From: Mikania micrantha
Lineage: Eukaryota; Streptophyta; Magnoliopsida; Asterales; Asteraceae
DNA: 64,000 nucleotides
Direction: 5' to 3'
NCBI GenBank assembly: GCA_009363875.1
Contig: CM018692.1
Span: 90,734,137-90,798,136 of the forward strand
The notes beneath the pieces were generated by a model that was given only the letters and a program-made list of their open reading frames with translations, was not told where the DNA came from and made no database searches. Positions 33,401-44,098 of this stretch are shown here, in pieces. Each line of letters begins with the position of its first letter. The first letter of the stretch is position 1. A program made the position numbers and the translations under genes.

Positions 33401-36400
33401 ACCTATAAGCTTACCTTCTATGTCTTGAACGCGTTCTACCTTACTCGTACCTTCATTCACACCTTTAAGAAAAACAGTTGTAACAATTACTTATTGTAAT
33501 TTATTTGTTACATCTAACTTTCAACAAACAAGACCTCATTCGTTGGGTCATATAACTCCATATGTAACATTTTAAAAGCATTATCTTCATCACCTTCAAT
33601 TGATTTTCCCTTACTCCTATCATCATTAACAACTTTAAATTAAAAGTTAAAAATAGTTATATAACTTTAAAGTTTTTTGTTACATCTAACTTACACAAAA
33701 CACAAAACTAAATAACATAACATAAACGTAATTTTTTTATAAGGATACATATATATACCTTCATTAAACTTTTTCATGTGTATAGAGCTAACACCTTCTT
33801 CAGCCTCATGCAACTGATCCAAGACCTCTTTGATTTGGTTTGTTGGTTCATCAGGTATAATCTCTCTATCGTCTAACAAATCTGACATAACCTCAACAAT
33901 AGAACAATATCTAGCTCTCAGCACATCTACCTGTTCATTGTTCTTTTTTCGTTTTATACATCTTTTTAAAAGAACCAACAATTTGATCTCTTAGTAGTTC
34001 CAGACTCTTTAGCATAGTCTCAATCTTCAAAAGCTCGTTCTAATTAACAAATTGTTTAATACGAGTTATTCTTTATTTTATGTCTCAATCAGTTTTATAG
34101 AAAACATTAATACATGAAATTTTACCTGGTCACCTTCAGCTTTATCTTTTTCTTCACAACCAACCAACTCCTTCAACCTTCCTTTCCCGAACCCGCCATC
34201 CCTAATCTCTAGCCTTTCCCTTCTCTTTAAAACAGCTGTTGTCCAAAAACGGATAGCTTGCTTCCTAGGATAAAGCTTTATCCCTTTACACTCGAAACTT
34301 TCTACATAAAGGAGCTGTAATGTGGAAAAATGTAACTGTTACCAACACCTTTTAAATTATGTTACATCAACCTTTAAAAAATCATAAAACCTGGAGATAT
34401 ATAAAAAGAACATACCGTGAGTATTGTCAAGGGGCCGGTGAAAGGTGACCTTTTGTTGTATGGCATCCACCCTGATTTACATCCTTTTGTTTTTTCAATG
34501 ATGAAATCACACCAATCAAAGTGCTTGAAATTTGTACCAGGGTAGAAGTATCTGAGTATGTCTTCCTTCATTCTTCCGTTTTTTGTACATTCGGCAAGCA
34601 CAATAATAAACATCATCACAAAATTGAGTCTGAAGTTGAAATCATCTTTATCTTCAGATTGCTGGATATTGTCAACCAAATGGGAAGCGCCTACAAAACG
34701 CCCTTCATACTGATCCCTCCATTGCTTCACGCTCTTATCAAGATACTCTAATGGGGTTATCTGTTCAAACCTCCACCCCTCGCAGCTCAAACCCAATAAA
34801 TCCCTAACAGACTCTTTGTTGACTTTAATTTTGTTACCACCCACCCTAATTACCATCTTTTTGTCATCAAAGTTCTCGATCACATAGTGTGCTAATCTCC
34901 CCGGAATTACATCAACCATGAAGTTTAATAAACTTCCAAACCTCATATTAACTACCGATTTCTTCTGATTTTCTTTCAACAGATTTACACACCTGTATAA
35001 TTGCGCAGGCGATGACCTTGTACATATTCTGAAGTACTTCTGATTATCCTCAATCTCATTCGACAGACTCTCCAAATCATCATTATCTCCCTCTTCAACT
35101 GGAAGCACCATGTTTTTTAGTTTCTTCACCGGTCTTTCTGCTGTTAAAAAAAATAAAGTAGTCTAAGTATGTTACATGGACATGTGTTTACACTTATGTT
35201 ACATAGTTTAATGTTACAATTTACCTTTCCCTAGTTCCTTGACAAGTCCCACATCCTTTACTTTGTTTACAACCTTATCAGGACTCTTTCCACTATCCAG
35301 TTCTATTGGTTTGTCGATTGTGTTGCTGAATTTCGTCAAAACATGACTCGCTATTCGACCACTTCGTCTAACTGCACACATTACAATATTATTCAATGAC
35401 ATACACAAGAACGGAAAAAGCTGATGTATATGATATGTTGATGTAAAACCTAACAAAGCATAACCTGATGTAGATGAGATGTTGATGTAACTTTTCCTGT
35501 TAAAGAGAATAGAAACTTACTTTACTATTTTAAAAATAATAAAAAATGTATTATTTCAAAAATTCATAATTTTTTTAAATACCTGCTTGATACACTCTTA
35601 AACCTTTGTTTATTTCTATCACAATTCTTTCTACCCCTTGTTGTTGACACTTTGTTTACACCCTCACTACAACTAAACAAATTAGAATAGATGAGTTACT
35701 TTTTAGTCATATTTTTTACTAGTTCAAGTCACACTAAATGTAACACAAATGTAAATCTGCACATTGCTATATAATTGTAACACAAAAAATTGCAATGTTA
35801 TACCAAGTAACATTAAGTATACATTAAGGCCAAACAAGACTGACCATTATTTTGCACATCATACTTCAAAAACACAATTTCAAAAACTACCTCAAACACA
35901 TGTGTATTCAACCAGTAAAATCTATCAAACCAATATACGCCATCCAACATGCCATGTTACACAATAAACACACATCTAAGTTGCCATTTAATACAATTAT
36001 TATCTATGCATGGTGCAATTGTTAAGTAACCGAATCCCAAAATAATAACGTAACAGAAATGTATCACAATAAATTACCCATCATAATTAAAAAACAGAAT
36101 TTCGTAAAAATTTGTGTAATCAACCATTAAAATCTATGAAACCTATATACACCATCCATCATGTCATTTTACACAAACTAGATTTAGGCATAAGAACTAC
36201 GTAATTTTATGAAAAACACATATGTATTCAAAATTTAAAAATTTATTGACAAAAAACAAGACTAATCTTATCATGGTACAAAATTTCAAATCAACAAACA
36301 ACAAAATACTAATGTAACAGATATGTCACAACCAAAATGGATTATTCTATCATGTAACGTTAAATATACATTAACTTAAAGTTGATCTGGTCATACCTTT

Positions 36401-36975
36401 GCATATCATCTTTCCGAACCCTATTTTTTGGTTTCTTCTTACCAACTTTCTCTTCAACTAAAACCTTTCGTTTTTTTCTTTTTGGGATCCTTAAAGAAAC
36501 AAAAGCAAAAGTTGACCAACTTTAATAAATCAACCGAATGTTTTATAGAAGGGTTCTACATACCTTACAAAATCACTGTCTGATGCATTAGGCGTAACAG
36601 TTAAGTAATCTTTTGTAGGATTGTCTTCCAAAATCATCTCCACATTCCTACACCAAATTCACGCCATGGTATATCATTCTTTTTGTCAAAAGTTGAATTT
36701 TTTTTCTGTAAAAACTGACACCTGATTAACCCGAACTTAACCTTAATCAACTTACATTTCATTTTTCGTATCCGGTATTGTCTCTGGTATGTCGGGACCC
36801 TTTGAGTTGCTTCCGGGTTCGTGGTCATCGATCGTTTGGCCTTCCTCGACGTCTTCGTCTCCCTCGCCGGGTTTGTTCATAGAAAAGAATAAACTCGGAT
36901 CTCAAACATTTACAGTCGACGGTTCGTCGACGAATCCAGCCGGAAGACGTCGAGCGTCTTTTTTTGTTCTCATAC
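30440..36975 (-). CDS. ULP1-like (C48) cysteine peptidase gene of the MULE, multi-exon
   Basis: ULP1-like peptidases cleave SUMO or related isopeptide bonds. The role of transposon-borne copies is not established. Visible exons run on the minus strand from about 36975 (acidic N-terminus; one TGA stop near 36903), through a basic stretch (RKRRKV-like, about 36480) and the exon 35140-34416, with a plant-mobile-protein-type domain (FMVDVIPGRLAHYVIENFDD). A GT-AG intron follows at 34315-34415. Next come a coiled-coil-like exon (33985-33760), several tiny repeated exons (33465-32040), DISKAMSKEENMFWRYVF (about 31630), and the peptidase core: His in NHYYLVIFEL, Asp in CVIDNFDDS (31225-30944) and Cys in VVDCAVFVMRHMEKF. 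The last exon (30845-30440) contains an in-frame 174-bp duplication. A TAA lies before LLDLKPLDI near 31130. Exon borders are partly guessed. Confidence 0.7.
30494..30845 (-). repeat. In-frame 174-bp tandem duplication in the ULP1-like catalytic exon
   Basis: The word atggttgcttaatcc occurs at 30494 and 30668, and the two 174-bp units are nearly identical. Each encodes 58 residues holding the catalytic-Cys segment DCAVFV(M/T)RHMEKF, so the protein would carry two copies of the cysteine region but one His and one Asp. The first copy in the protein keeps DCAVFVMRHME; the second reads DCAVFVTRHME. Confidence 0.92.
32035..33470 (-). repeat. Duplicated micro-exons in the ULP1-like gene
   Basis: Short coding islands with the same text recur. 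PSFSLGMTQI lies at about 32040-32090 and 32178-32230, a variant NFSLGLTQVA at about 33075-33125, and a weak SFGVTK form at about 32405-32445. Another pair (GVSEDTSNVERVQGIE / GVNEGTSKVERVQDIE) is at 33205-33260 and 33410-33465. Flanking intron text such as aaacataaagcactatgtac is also duplicated (about 32308 and 33327), showing segmental duplication of exon-intron blocks. Confidence 0.75.
36735..36975 (-). CDS. Putative first coding exon of the ULP1-like gene
   Basis: The minus-strand ATG at about 36975 opens MRTKKDARRLPAGFVDEPST, followed by a TGA, then MNKPGEGDEDVEEGQTIDD, an acidic, disordered-looking stretch. The next exon (about 36648-36560) reads ILEDNPTKDYLTVTPNASDS. Upstream, at about 37073-37080, the minus strand has CAG|GTAAGAAC, probably the donor of a 5' UTR intron. 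Confidence 0.45.
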
Positions 36976-37384
36976 TTTGAAAAAAAACAAAAAATTTCCT
37001 TCAGTAACAATCGAAAACATCGAAGATGAAATTGCAGTCGGCGAAGATGAAATTGCAGTCGGATTTATAGTTCTTACCTGAAATCGCGTGGAAGATTGAT
37101 GATTTTTGCAACTGAAGTCGAGTGGAAGAGGGTTCGACGCCGGTAATTTTGTGAGATGAAGAAAGCGGTGGTAATGGGATCAAGGGAAAGACACCATGAG
37201 AGAGAAAGGGAAAATTTGGGGGGAACGTGTACGGTTTTTTTTTTAATAATATTCAATATTAAAAGTAAATAATACACATTACCATTTATACACTTATTGT
37301 ACTTTTCTGTACCATCTTTATTTTTTTTAATCTATAAAAATAAAATCAACTTTACTACTTTTAATCTACACCATAGAAAATCAA

Positions 37385-37449
37385 GATCCATGGTCCATAA
37401 TAGGTTTTCAAAGTTTCTATACCTCAACCAGGTTTCCAAAATATCATTC

Positions 37450-37490
<41 letters not shown>
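37385..37490 (-). repeat. Right terminal inverted repeat of the MULE plus (TA)n run
   Basis: The inverted match to 26161-26235 ends in a (TA)19-like microsatellite at 37453-37490. A second (TA)n run lies just outside at 37541-37564. Confidence 0.6.
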
Positions 37491-37493
<3 letters not shown>

Positions 37494-38334
37494 ATAGACT
37501 AGATAAAACAATTAATATCTTTTACATCTTAGAAATTATAAATATATATATATATATATATATACATATTTTAGAAAGCCCTGAAAATTATGTGTAACAA
37601 ACTTTTATTAAGTTGATAATTGAAGTATATGTTAAAAAGACTTAGAAATCTTATTGGGACAAAAGTTAAAGAAATGAAACTTGTAATTGGGAGAAAGAAA
37701 GAGAAGAACTAAAAGTGTCAAACACCCAAACCACTTTCTTCTTCCACCCATATCCACAACCATGGGTACCTGAAACCACACCCATGGAAAACCAGCTTTA
37801 ACCGATGGTTTCTAACTCAAATTAAAGGATAAAGATCGACAAAGCTTGAAGATTTATCAACTAAGAAACTTTAAGAACGATATCAATCACCAATTCGAAG
37901 TTTAAAAATCAAATTTACACAAAAATTATCCCAAAACGTCCGTAGTCCACAGCGTTATTCACATTATATATAAACGAGCATAAACATCAAATTTAATCAA
38001 CCTACCCAATCCTTTAACTCTTGTGAACCTTTCTGAGAGGTCTAAACTCATTCACAATCACTCCAGATCGCGAATCAAGCCATTAGCCTATTCGAGTTTC
38101 GTGATTCTAAACCAGCAGTCGAAATCAAATAAAATCGCAACAAAGGTTAGTGTTTCATACCTTTTTAGATTCGTATTTTGATCACGAGCAATAGCCCTAT
38201 GGTTATAAATCCAATCGGTGTGTTAATCGAACTGATTTGGGCAATTAAACGAACGCTATGTTAAGTTTAATTAAAACAAATCATCTTACTTGGGCATGTC
38301 CCTAGTTAAGGGTTAGGGTTTCGGTTAGCCCTAT
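37491..38334 (+). mobile_element. LTR-like sequence, possible continuation of element 1's 3' LTR
   Basis: No ORF. It contains a tatatataaacgag TATA-like site near 37965, a transcribed-leader-like stretch, and aacaaag|gttagtgtttc near 38140, a splice-donor-like sequence comparable to those in other LTRs here. Which LTR it belongs to cannot be settled inside the window. Confidence 0.4.
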
Positions 38335-40218
38335 TGTTGTTGTTGTTGTTGTTATCATTGTCGTTTTCGTTGTTGTTGTTGTTGTCGTTGTCGTCGTCGT
38401 TGTCGTTTTCGTTGTCGTCGTGTAGTTGTCGTCGTCGTCGTGGTGTCGTCTTCGTCGTGGTTTTGTTGTTGTTTTCGTCTTGTCGCTTTCGGTGTCGTCA
38501 TCGTCGTCGTGTCGTCGTTGTCGGCGTGGTGGTGTTGTTGTCGGCGTCGTCGTCGTTTTCGTTGTCGTCGTCGTCGTCGTTGTTGTCGTTGTCGTCATTG
38601 CTGTTGTTGTTTGTCGTTGTCGTCGTGGTTGTTGTTGTTGTTGTTGTTGTAGTTGTTGTTGTTGTCGTTGCCGTTGTCGTCGTTGTCGTTGTTGTCGTTG
38701 TTGTCATTGTTGTTGTTATTTTTGTTTTTGTTGTTGTTGTCGTTGTCATCGTGGTTGTTGTTGTTGTTGTTGTTGTTGTTATTGTTGTTGTCATTTCCGT
38801 TGTCGTCGTGGTTGTTGTTGTTGTCGTTGTCATCGTGGTTGTTGTTGTTTTCGTTGTTGTCGTTGTTGTCGTTGTTGTTGTTATTTTTGTTGTTGTTGTT
38901 TTTGTTGTCGTTGTTGTCGATGTTGTCGTTGTTGTCTTTGTCGTTGTCGTTGTTGTTGTTGTTGTTGTCGTTGTTGTTGTCGTTGTCGTTGTCTTTGTTG
39001 TTGTCGTTGTCGTTGTCGTTGTAGTTGTCGTTGTCGTTTTTGTTGTCGTTGTTGTTGTCGTCATGGTTGTTTTTGTTGTTGTAGTTATTGTTGTTGTCGT
39101 TGTCGTTGTTGTCGTTGTCGTTGTTGTCGTTGTCGTTGTTGTCGTCGTTGTCGTTGTTGTCATTGTCGTTGTTGTTGTCGTCGTCGTTGTGGTTGTTGTT
39201 GTTGTTGTTTGTCGTTGTTTTCGATGTTGTCGTTGTTGTTGTCGTTGTCGTTGTCGTTGTTTTCATTGTTGTTGTCGTTGTCGTTGTCGTTGTTGTTTTC
39301 GTTGTTGTTGTGGTTGTCGTTGTGGTTGTGGTTGTTGTTGTTGTCGTTGTCGTCGTGGTTGTTGTTGTTGTCGTTGTTGTTGTTATTTTTGTTGTTGTTT
39401 TTGTTGTCGTTGTTGTCTTTGTCGTTGTTGTTGTTGTCGTTGTTGTTGTTGTTGTCGTTGTCGTTGTCTTTGTTGTTGTCGTTGTCGTTGTGGTTGTCGT
39501 TGTGGTTGTTGTTGTGGTTGTTGTTATCTTTGTCGTTTTTGTTGTCGTTGTTATTTTTGTAGTTATTGATGTTGTCGTTGTCGTTGTTGTCGTCGTTGTC
39601 GTTGTTGTCATTGTCGTTGTTGTTGTTGTCGTCGTCGTTGTGGTTGTTGTTGTTGTTGTTTGTCGTTGTTGTCGATGTTGTCGTTGTCGTTGTCGTTGTT
39701 TTCATTGTTGTTGTCGTTTTCGTTGTCGTTGTTGTTGTCGTCGTTGTTGTGGTTGTCGTTGTCGTTGTGGTTGTTGTTGTCGTTGTCATTGTTGTTGTTT
39801 TTGTTGTTGTTGTTGTTGTTATTGTTGTTGTTGTTGTCGTTGTTGGTGCTGTTGTTGTTGTTGTCGTTGTTGTTGTTGTCGTTGTTGTCATCGTTGTTTT
39901 CGTCGTCGTCAACGACGCGTCATGCGCTGTCGGGGGCGGCTTCATCGTCGCCTTCGTCGCGTCAGCTTCATCGTGGTGGTGGTTGTTGTTGTTGTTGTCA
40001 TCGTTGTTGTTGTCGTCCTTGTTGTTGTCGTCCTTGTTGTTGCCATCCTTGTTGTTGTCGTTGTGTTGTCGTGGTTGTTGTTGTTTTTGCTGCTGTTGTT
40101 GTGGTCGTCGTCATTGTTGTCGTCATTGTTGTCATCGTTGTTGTCGTCGTCGTTGTTGTCGTCGTTGTTGTTGTTGTCGTTGTTGTTGTCGTCGTCGTCG
40201 TTGTTGTTGTTGTTGTTG
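38335..40218. repeat. 1.9-kb GTT/GTC trinucleotide array
   Basis: Nearly uninterrupted triplets of GTT and GTC, with rarer GTG, GTA, GCT and TTT variants, run through all of 38335-40218. A short GC-richer break lies at about 39905-39970. A higher-order period of about 451 bases is visible: the text ending gtttgtcgttgtt-tcgatgttg recurs at 39211 and 39662. Because neither strand can easily form stop codons, several frames stay open for hundreds of codons (Val, Leu/Ser, Cys/Arg; Thr, Asn/Asp on the other strand). These are not genes. Confidence 0.95.
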
Positions 40219-40240
40219 CAGAATATTCACCGAGTTGTTG

Positions 40241-40253
40241 CTAAGGGGGAGTC
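40241..40253 (+). promoter_or_regulatory. Polypurine tract of a plus-strand copia element
   Basis: CTAAGGGGGAGTC directly precedes TGTTAGTGCTCGG. The same tract (GCTAAGGGGGAG) in inverse orientation is at 41239-41252. Only 22 bases separate it from the GTT/GTC array, so the coding part of this element is missing. Confidence 0.8.
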
Positions 40254-40803
40254 TGTTAGTGCTCGGATTTATCAACAGCTTTTGATGATTACTGAAGACA
40301 TTGTTTTAAGTCTAAGCTATTTAATTGAGTTGTATTTTGGTTTGTATTTGAGTTGTAGTTTGTATCGGAAACTTTTCTGGTGCCGACACTGTTAGTATCG
40401 GCAGCTTGTCAAGTATCGATACTATTAGTATCGACAGAATGTTTGCCGATATTACTAGTATCGACATGTACTTAGTTTTTGTCACGTGTTTAGTGTCGAT
40501 ACAATTTGTATCGATACTATTGAACTTGTAAACCTATGAATAGGTTTCTCTAGGTTTTGAGAGATAAGTTTTTCATTCACAATGTTAAGACTTCTTTGAA
40601 TCTAGAGAGAGAGATACATTGTAGAGATACTTGCACTTTCATTTTTCTTATTAAAGTCTTGTAACCAGATCTTGATTCAAGGATAATTCATATCATTCAC
40701 ATTGTCTTCTTCATACTCTCACGCACACATCGACACGTTTACGGATTCCGCACGTTTACGAGTCGAGTTATCTCGGTTTGATCCAATCCAAATCGAAAGA
40801 AAT
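40254..40803 (+). mobile_element. 3' LTR of a Sirevirus-like Ty1/copia element
   Basis: It starts TGTTAGTGCTCGG and contains several TATCGATACTNNTAGTATCGA-type palindromes (40395-40530), tatgaataggtt, and a pyrimidine-rich transcribed part. It ends near 40803, where the inverse LTR of the next element begins. The right border is uncertain. Confidence 0.7.
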
Positions 40804-41238
40804 TTTAGATGATTAGAATTGAAGGAAAGATCTTCTCATCTTGTATTAATATTGTGGAATTCAGTACATAAAATCAGGGAGAAATATTACAAATTTCAGT
40901 ACATAAGAATTCTGCTCAATCGATCCCAATTTTTTCGAACTTAGCCTATTTATAGACAATTCGTCGATACTATTAGTATCAAGACTAAGCCTCCTGTCGA
41001 TACTAATAGTATCGATGCTGATATCGTCGATACTATCAATATCGATGGATCAACACTTTGCCATATTTCAAACATTCAAAACTAAACAAAAAAACAAAAA
41101 CAAAAACAAAAACAAAAAAAAATAACATTAAACTAAAACAAATACAATAAACATAAACAATACTTCAAATCAGAAACACCTCTTCAATCTTCAGTCTTCG
41201 GTTCAACATCTGATGCTGATGCTATCAGGGTACTAACA
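40804..41238 (-). mobile_element. 3' LTR of minus-strand Sirevirus-like copia element
   Basis: On the minus strand it starts TGTTAGTACCCTGATAG right after its polypurine tract and runs to about 40804. It holds three TATCGATA-type palindromes (40965-41045), a ctatttatagac TATA-like region and an (A5C)n simple repeat (41090-41130). Its outer 110 bases match 63596-63715. Confidence 0.8.
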
Positions 41239-41252
41239 AACTCCCCCTTAGC
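41239..41252 (-). promoter_or_regulatory. Polypurine tract of the minus-strand Sirevirus-like element
   Basis: GCTAAGGGGGAGTT on the minus strand, immediately before TGTTAGTACC. Near-identical to the tract at 40241. Confidence 0.85.
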
Positions 41253-41413
41253 AATAGCTCAATGTTGGTCTTCATTCTTTCCACTAGGAGGGTAGATGAA
41301 TACCAGCACAAATCTTGAGCTTGATACAAACATCTAACACTTTATTGAATTGCATTGCCTCTTCTTTATGATCTTTATGATATTGAATTTAATTTATTAA
41401 CAATTTTCTCTTA

Positions 41414-44098
41414 TTATCTTCTAGAAAGATTTATAAGATGAATAGGATCAAACAATCTAAGCAACTCCATTCTATTCTTATCTTCAAATACAGCTTTAGA
41501 AGTATAACCATCAAGATACCACTGATAAAGATTATTCATAATACCTAAGTTAAGCTTTAAAAGAGGAATTCTTTCTAAAGACTTAACAGGTTTGAATTCA
41601 TATCGCACCTTCCATTTCCGTGTGATCCAATCTAGATTACCAACAATCGGTATCTTCTTCAGCTTTTGAGGTTTTAATAATTCAAACTTCATAGATCGAA
41701 CCTCTTTCCTTATTGTTTGCTCAATCAAATGAGCCATGTAATCATCAGCATAATTAATCAACCTTATTTCTTCCAGCACTCTTAATTCACACAATGGGAA
41801 TTGATGAAAGCTTTTAATTTTATTCTTCAGATATTGAACTCCATCAATTCTCTTGATTATGAACAACTTGCTTTGAGCATAAAACTTCCAAGCCAAAATC
41901 TTTCCAACACACTCCTTCTTGTTCATGTATTTCCTTTTCTGAATTGGACTTTCTGGAGCATTAGCTAAATCATCTTTAGCTAGCTGTATCACCTCTTCAG
42001 TAGTCAAGAATTTAACTGAATCTTCATTTACTCTTTGTTGTGTAACTTGCTTCAGTCTTATTTCTTTAGTGGATTTAATAACACATTCCACAATGATCTT
42101 CTCAACAGTTTCCTAAAGAAATTGTTCTTCCCAATCCAAGTCCATAAAGAGATCTCTAAATAAGGCTTGATCATTTAACTGAGGATCAATATCAAGAACA
42201 TAATCACCCTCAGCTTGATCATCATATCCAAGATAATCATCATCTATATCTACCAGAGCCTCAATCATATCATCATCATCAGCTTTATTAGCAAACAAAC
42301 TATTTACAAAGTCATCTTCTTGAACATTTCCCTTCCCTTTATCATCAGATCCAGGTGTAGAAGATGTTCCAGCTGGCTCCCCCTGAGATATTGTTCCCTC
42401 CTTGTTTACAGTAACAGGATCATTGCCAGTGGAAGGACCACCTTGATCATTTCTATCTTCATGGTCATCATCCCTATGACCAACAAATGGTGTAATCGCT
42501 TTATGTCTACAAAAAGTCTCCCCCTGAGCTGTAGGATTCATCATTTGAATTTGAGCTTTAAGTCCTTGAATTTGATGATAATGATCCTTGAAGACTTGAT
42601 AAGCATTGTCAAGATATTTAATCATTTTGTTCATAGTCTGAATTTTAGCTTTCATAGTGGCAAATGAAGCTAAATTCATCTTGTTAACTCCATGTTGATG
42701 ATCTTTACTAGTTGCACCTCAGCTTGTGAAGTATCCAATCTATCTTGTAAAGGAATAATCAGTGCAGCTTTCTTTGATAAATCAGCAACAGTTACCTCCA
42801 GTGTATTGACCCTATTCTTTAATTGAGCATTCTCTGATTGCAACTCATGTACTTGAGCTTGCAATGCCAAGATCTGAGAAGATTGAGTACCAAAACTATC
42901 AGTTAAGATAGCATTAAGATTGGGTGAATCAAACACTGGTGCAGCAGTCATTGCAGGTGGAGTAATTGGTGGAGTAGAAGGCTATGTAATAGCAACAGGT
43001 GGTGTAGACATGTGGGCAGATGAAGATGATGGTGAAGTATGAATAGGAGAATCAAAATGAAAATCCTTATCAGAAGGAACATAATCAGAATCACTATCAT
43101 TTGATCGCTTCTTCTGTGCAGCAACCTCCTGTTGATGAGCTTCAATAATAGTCTCTGCATACGGTCTTTTGCTTGAACCTCTACTAAGAAGAACATTACC
43201 ACTAGCATCATAAGCTTCATCATTATCATCATCTGACTCAGACTCTGAGGTCAAGGTATCAGCAACATCTCCTTCAGTAGTCATAGGTAGGAGTAACAGA
43301 ATCTTGAGTTTCTTTTTGAACCTGTTCAGTGTATTGCGAAGTAGACACAACCACATCCCTGAACTGCGCAACAATAGATTGAGCTTCAATAGAAACATGA
43401 GGAACTGGTTCATCTGAATGAGTGTGTTGATCAACAATAGGTGAATCAGCATGAAACCAAGCATTATCAGCTAGTTCTTGAAAATGTACATCAATAACAT
43501 GACCAAACAATGGACTATCAACAACATTAGCTCCCTGTTTTGGCCTACAATCAGCAAAAATTTGCTTGTTCATCACAATAATTTTGATAATTGGACCAGA
43601 CTTGGTCAACTGTGGATACAAATGATCAAAGATCATTGTAAGAAAACGTGGATACTGAAAAAAGCTTTCCTTTTCAGAAGCAGTAATTTGCTTAACCATA
43701 CAATCAAATATTAAACGACTGATATTGAACGGTTTATTCAATACCAGTGCAGTAATGAGACATTGAAAAGGTCTTGAAAGTGTATCAATTCCAGACTTTT
43801 TGTTGGACAAACACATGATCACCATATGAAATAAATATCTCTATTGTCCATACAGATGCTTCTTAATCAGCTGTGAAGCAGTAACATCCCCATTATAGCC
43901 CATTCTATTGAAGACTCCACAAATCATATCATTAGTAATAGTCAAGGGATCATCTTCTGAATCCTGAAACCGAAGTGCAACCCGAAGATCTTCTACTGAA
44001 AACTGAACTGATAAATCACCAATCTTAGATTTGAGGACGGGTGGCTCACCAGCACAATCAAAATCAGCATTGTCCCAGAACGAAGTAATATGATGCAT
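41414..44098 (-). pseudogene. Extra ORF downstream of pol in a Sirevirus-like element (env-like position)
   Basis: A long minus-strand coding region in several frames begins at ATG 44098 (MHHITSFWDNADFDCAGEPP). It goes on through a folded-looking N-terminal domain (SRPFQCLITALVLNKPFNIS, 43740), an acidic and Ser/Pro-rich linker, and a clear coiled coil (LQAQVHELQSENAQLKNRVN, about 42870). An Asp-rich tract follows (about 42210-42320), then a C-terminal domain that ends LLRLFDPIHLINLSRR at 41414. It lies between the displaced RNase H (63210) and the 3' LTR, the place where Sireviruses carry an env-like ORF. I see no signal peptide or membrane segment, so an envelope role is not supported. Frameshifts at about 43840, 43300, 42970, 42680 and 42100. 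Confidence 0.6.

Larger units (their letters stand above)
26161..37490. mobile_element. Large MULE with FAR1-type transposase and ULP1-like gene
   Basis: The ends are imperfect inverted repeats. The left reads tatataggggatgtataatatagaaaccca; the right, read inverted, begins tataggggaatgatattttggaaacc. Both start in TA-dinucleotide runs, so the exact borders and target duplication are blurred. Inside are two convergent genes: a plus-strand FAR1/MULE transposase (about 28560-30280) and a minus-strand ULP1-like peptidase gene (about 36975-30440). MULEs carrying ULP1-like peptidase genes are known in plants (Kaonashi/KI-MULE type); that knowledge supports treating this as one element. A TGTAACA-like word is strikingly dense throughout. 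Confidence 0.8.

Noticed and set aside
26161..37490. Helitron, because of TC...TATATA...GGGG at the left end
   Set aside because: The two ends are inverted repeats and the coding genes are MULE-type; no CTRR end or Rep/helicase seen.
38300..38335. Telomere-like GGGTTAGGGTTT
   Set aside because: Only one to two units in LTR-like sequence; not an interstitial telomere array.
38334..40395. Long poly-Val, poly-Cys/Arg, poly-Leu and poly-Thr ORFs
   Set aside because: Consequence of the GTT/GTC array in all frames; no start context, domain or conserved end.
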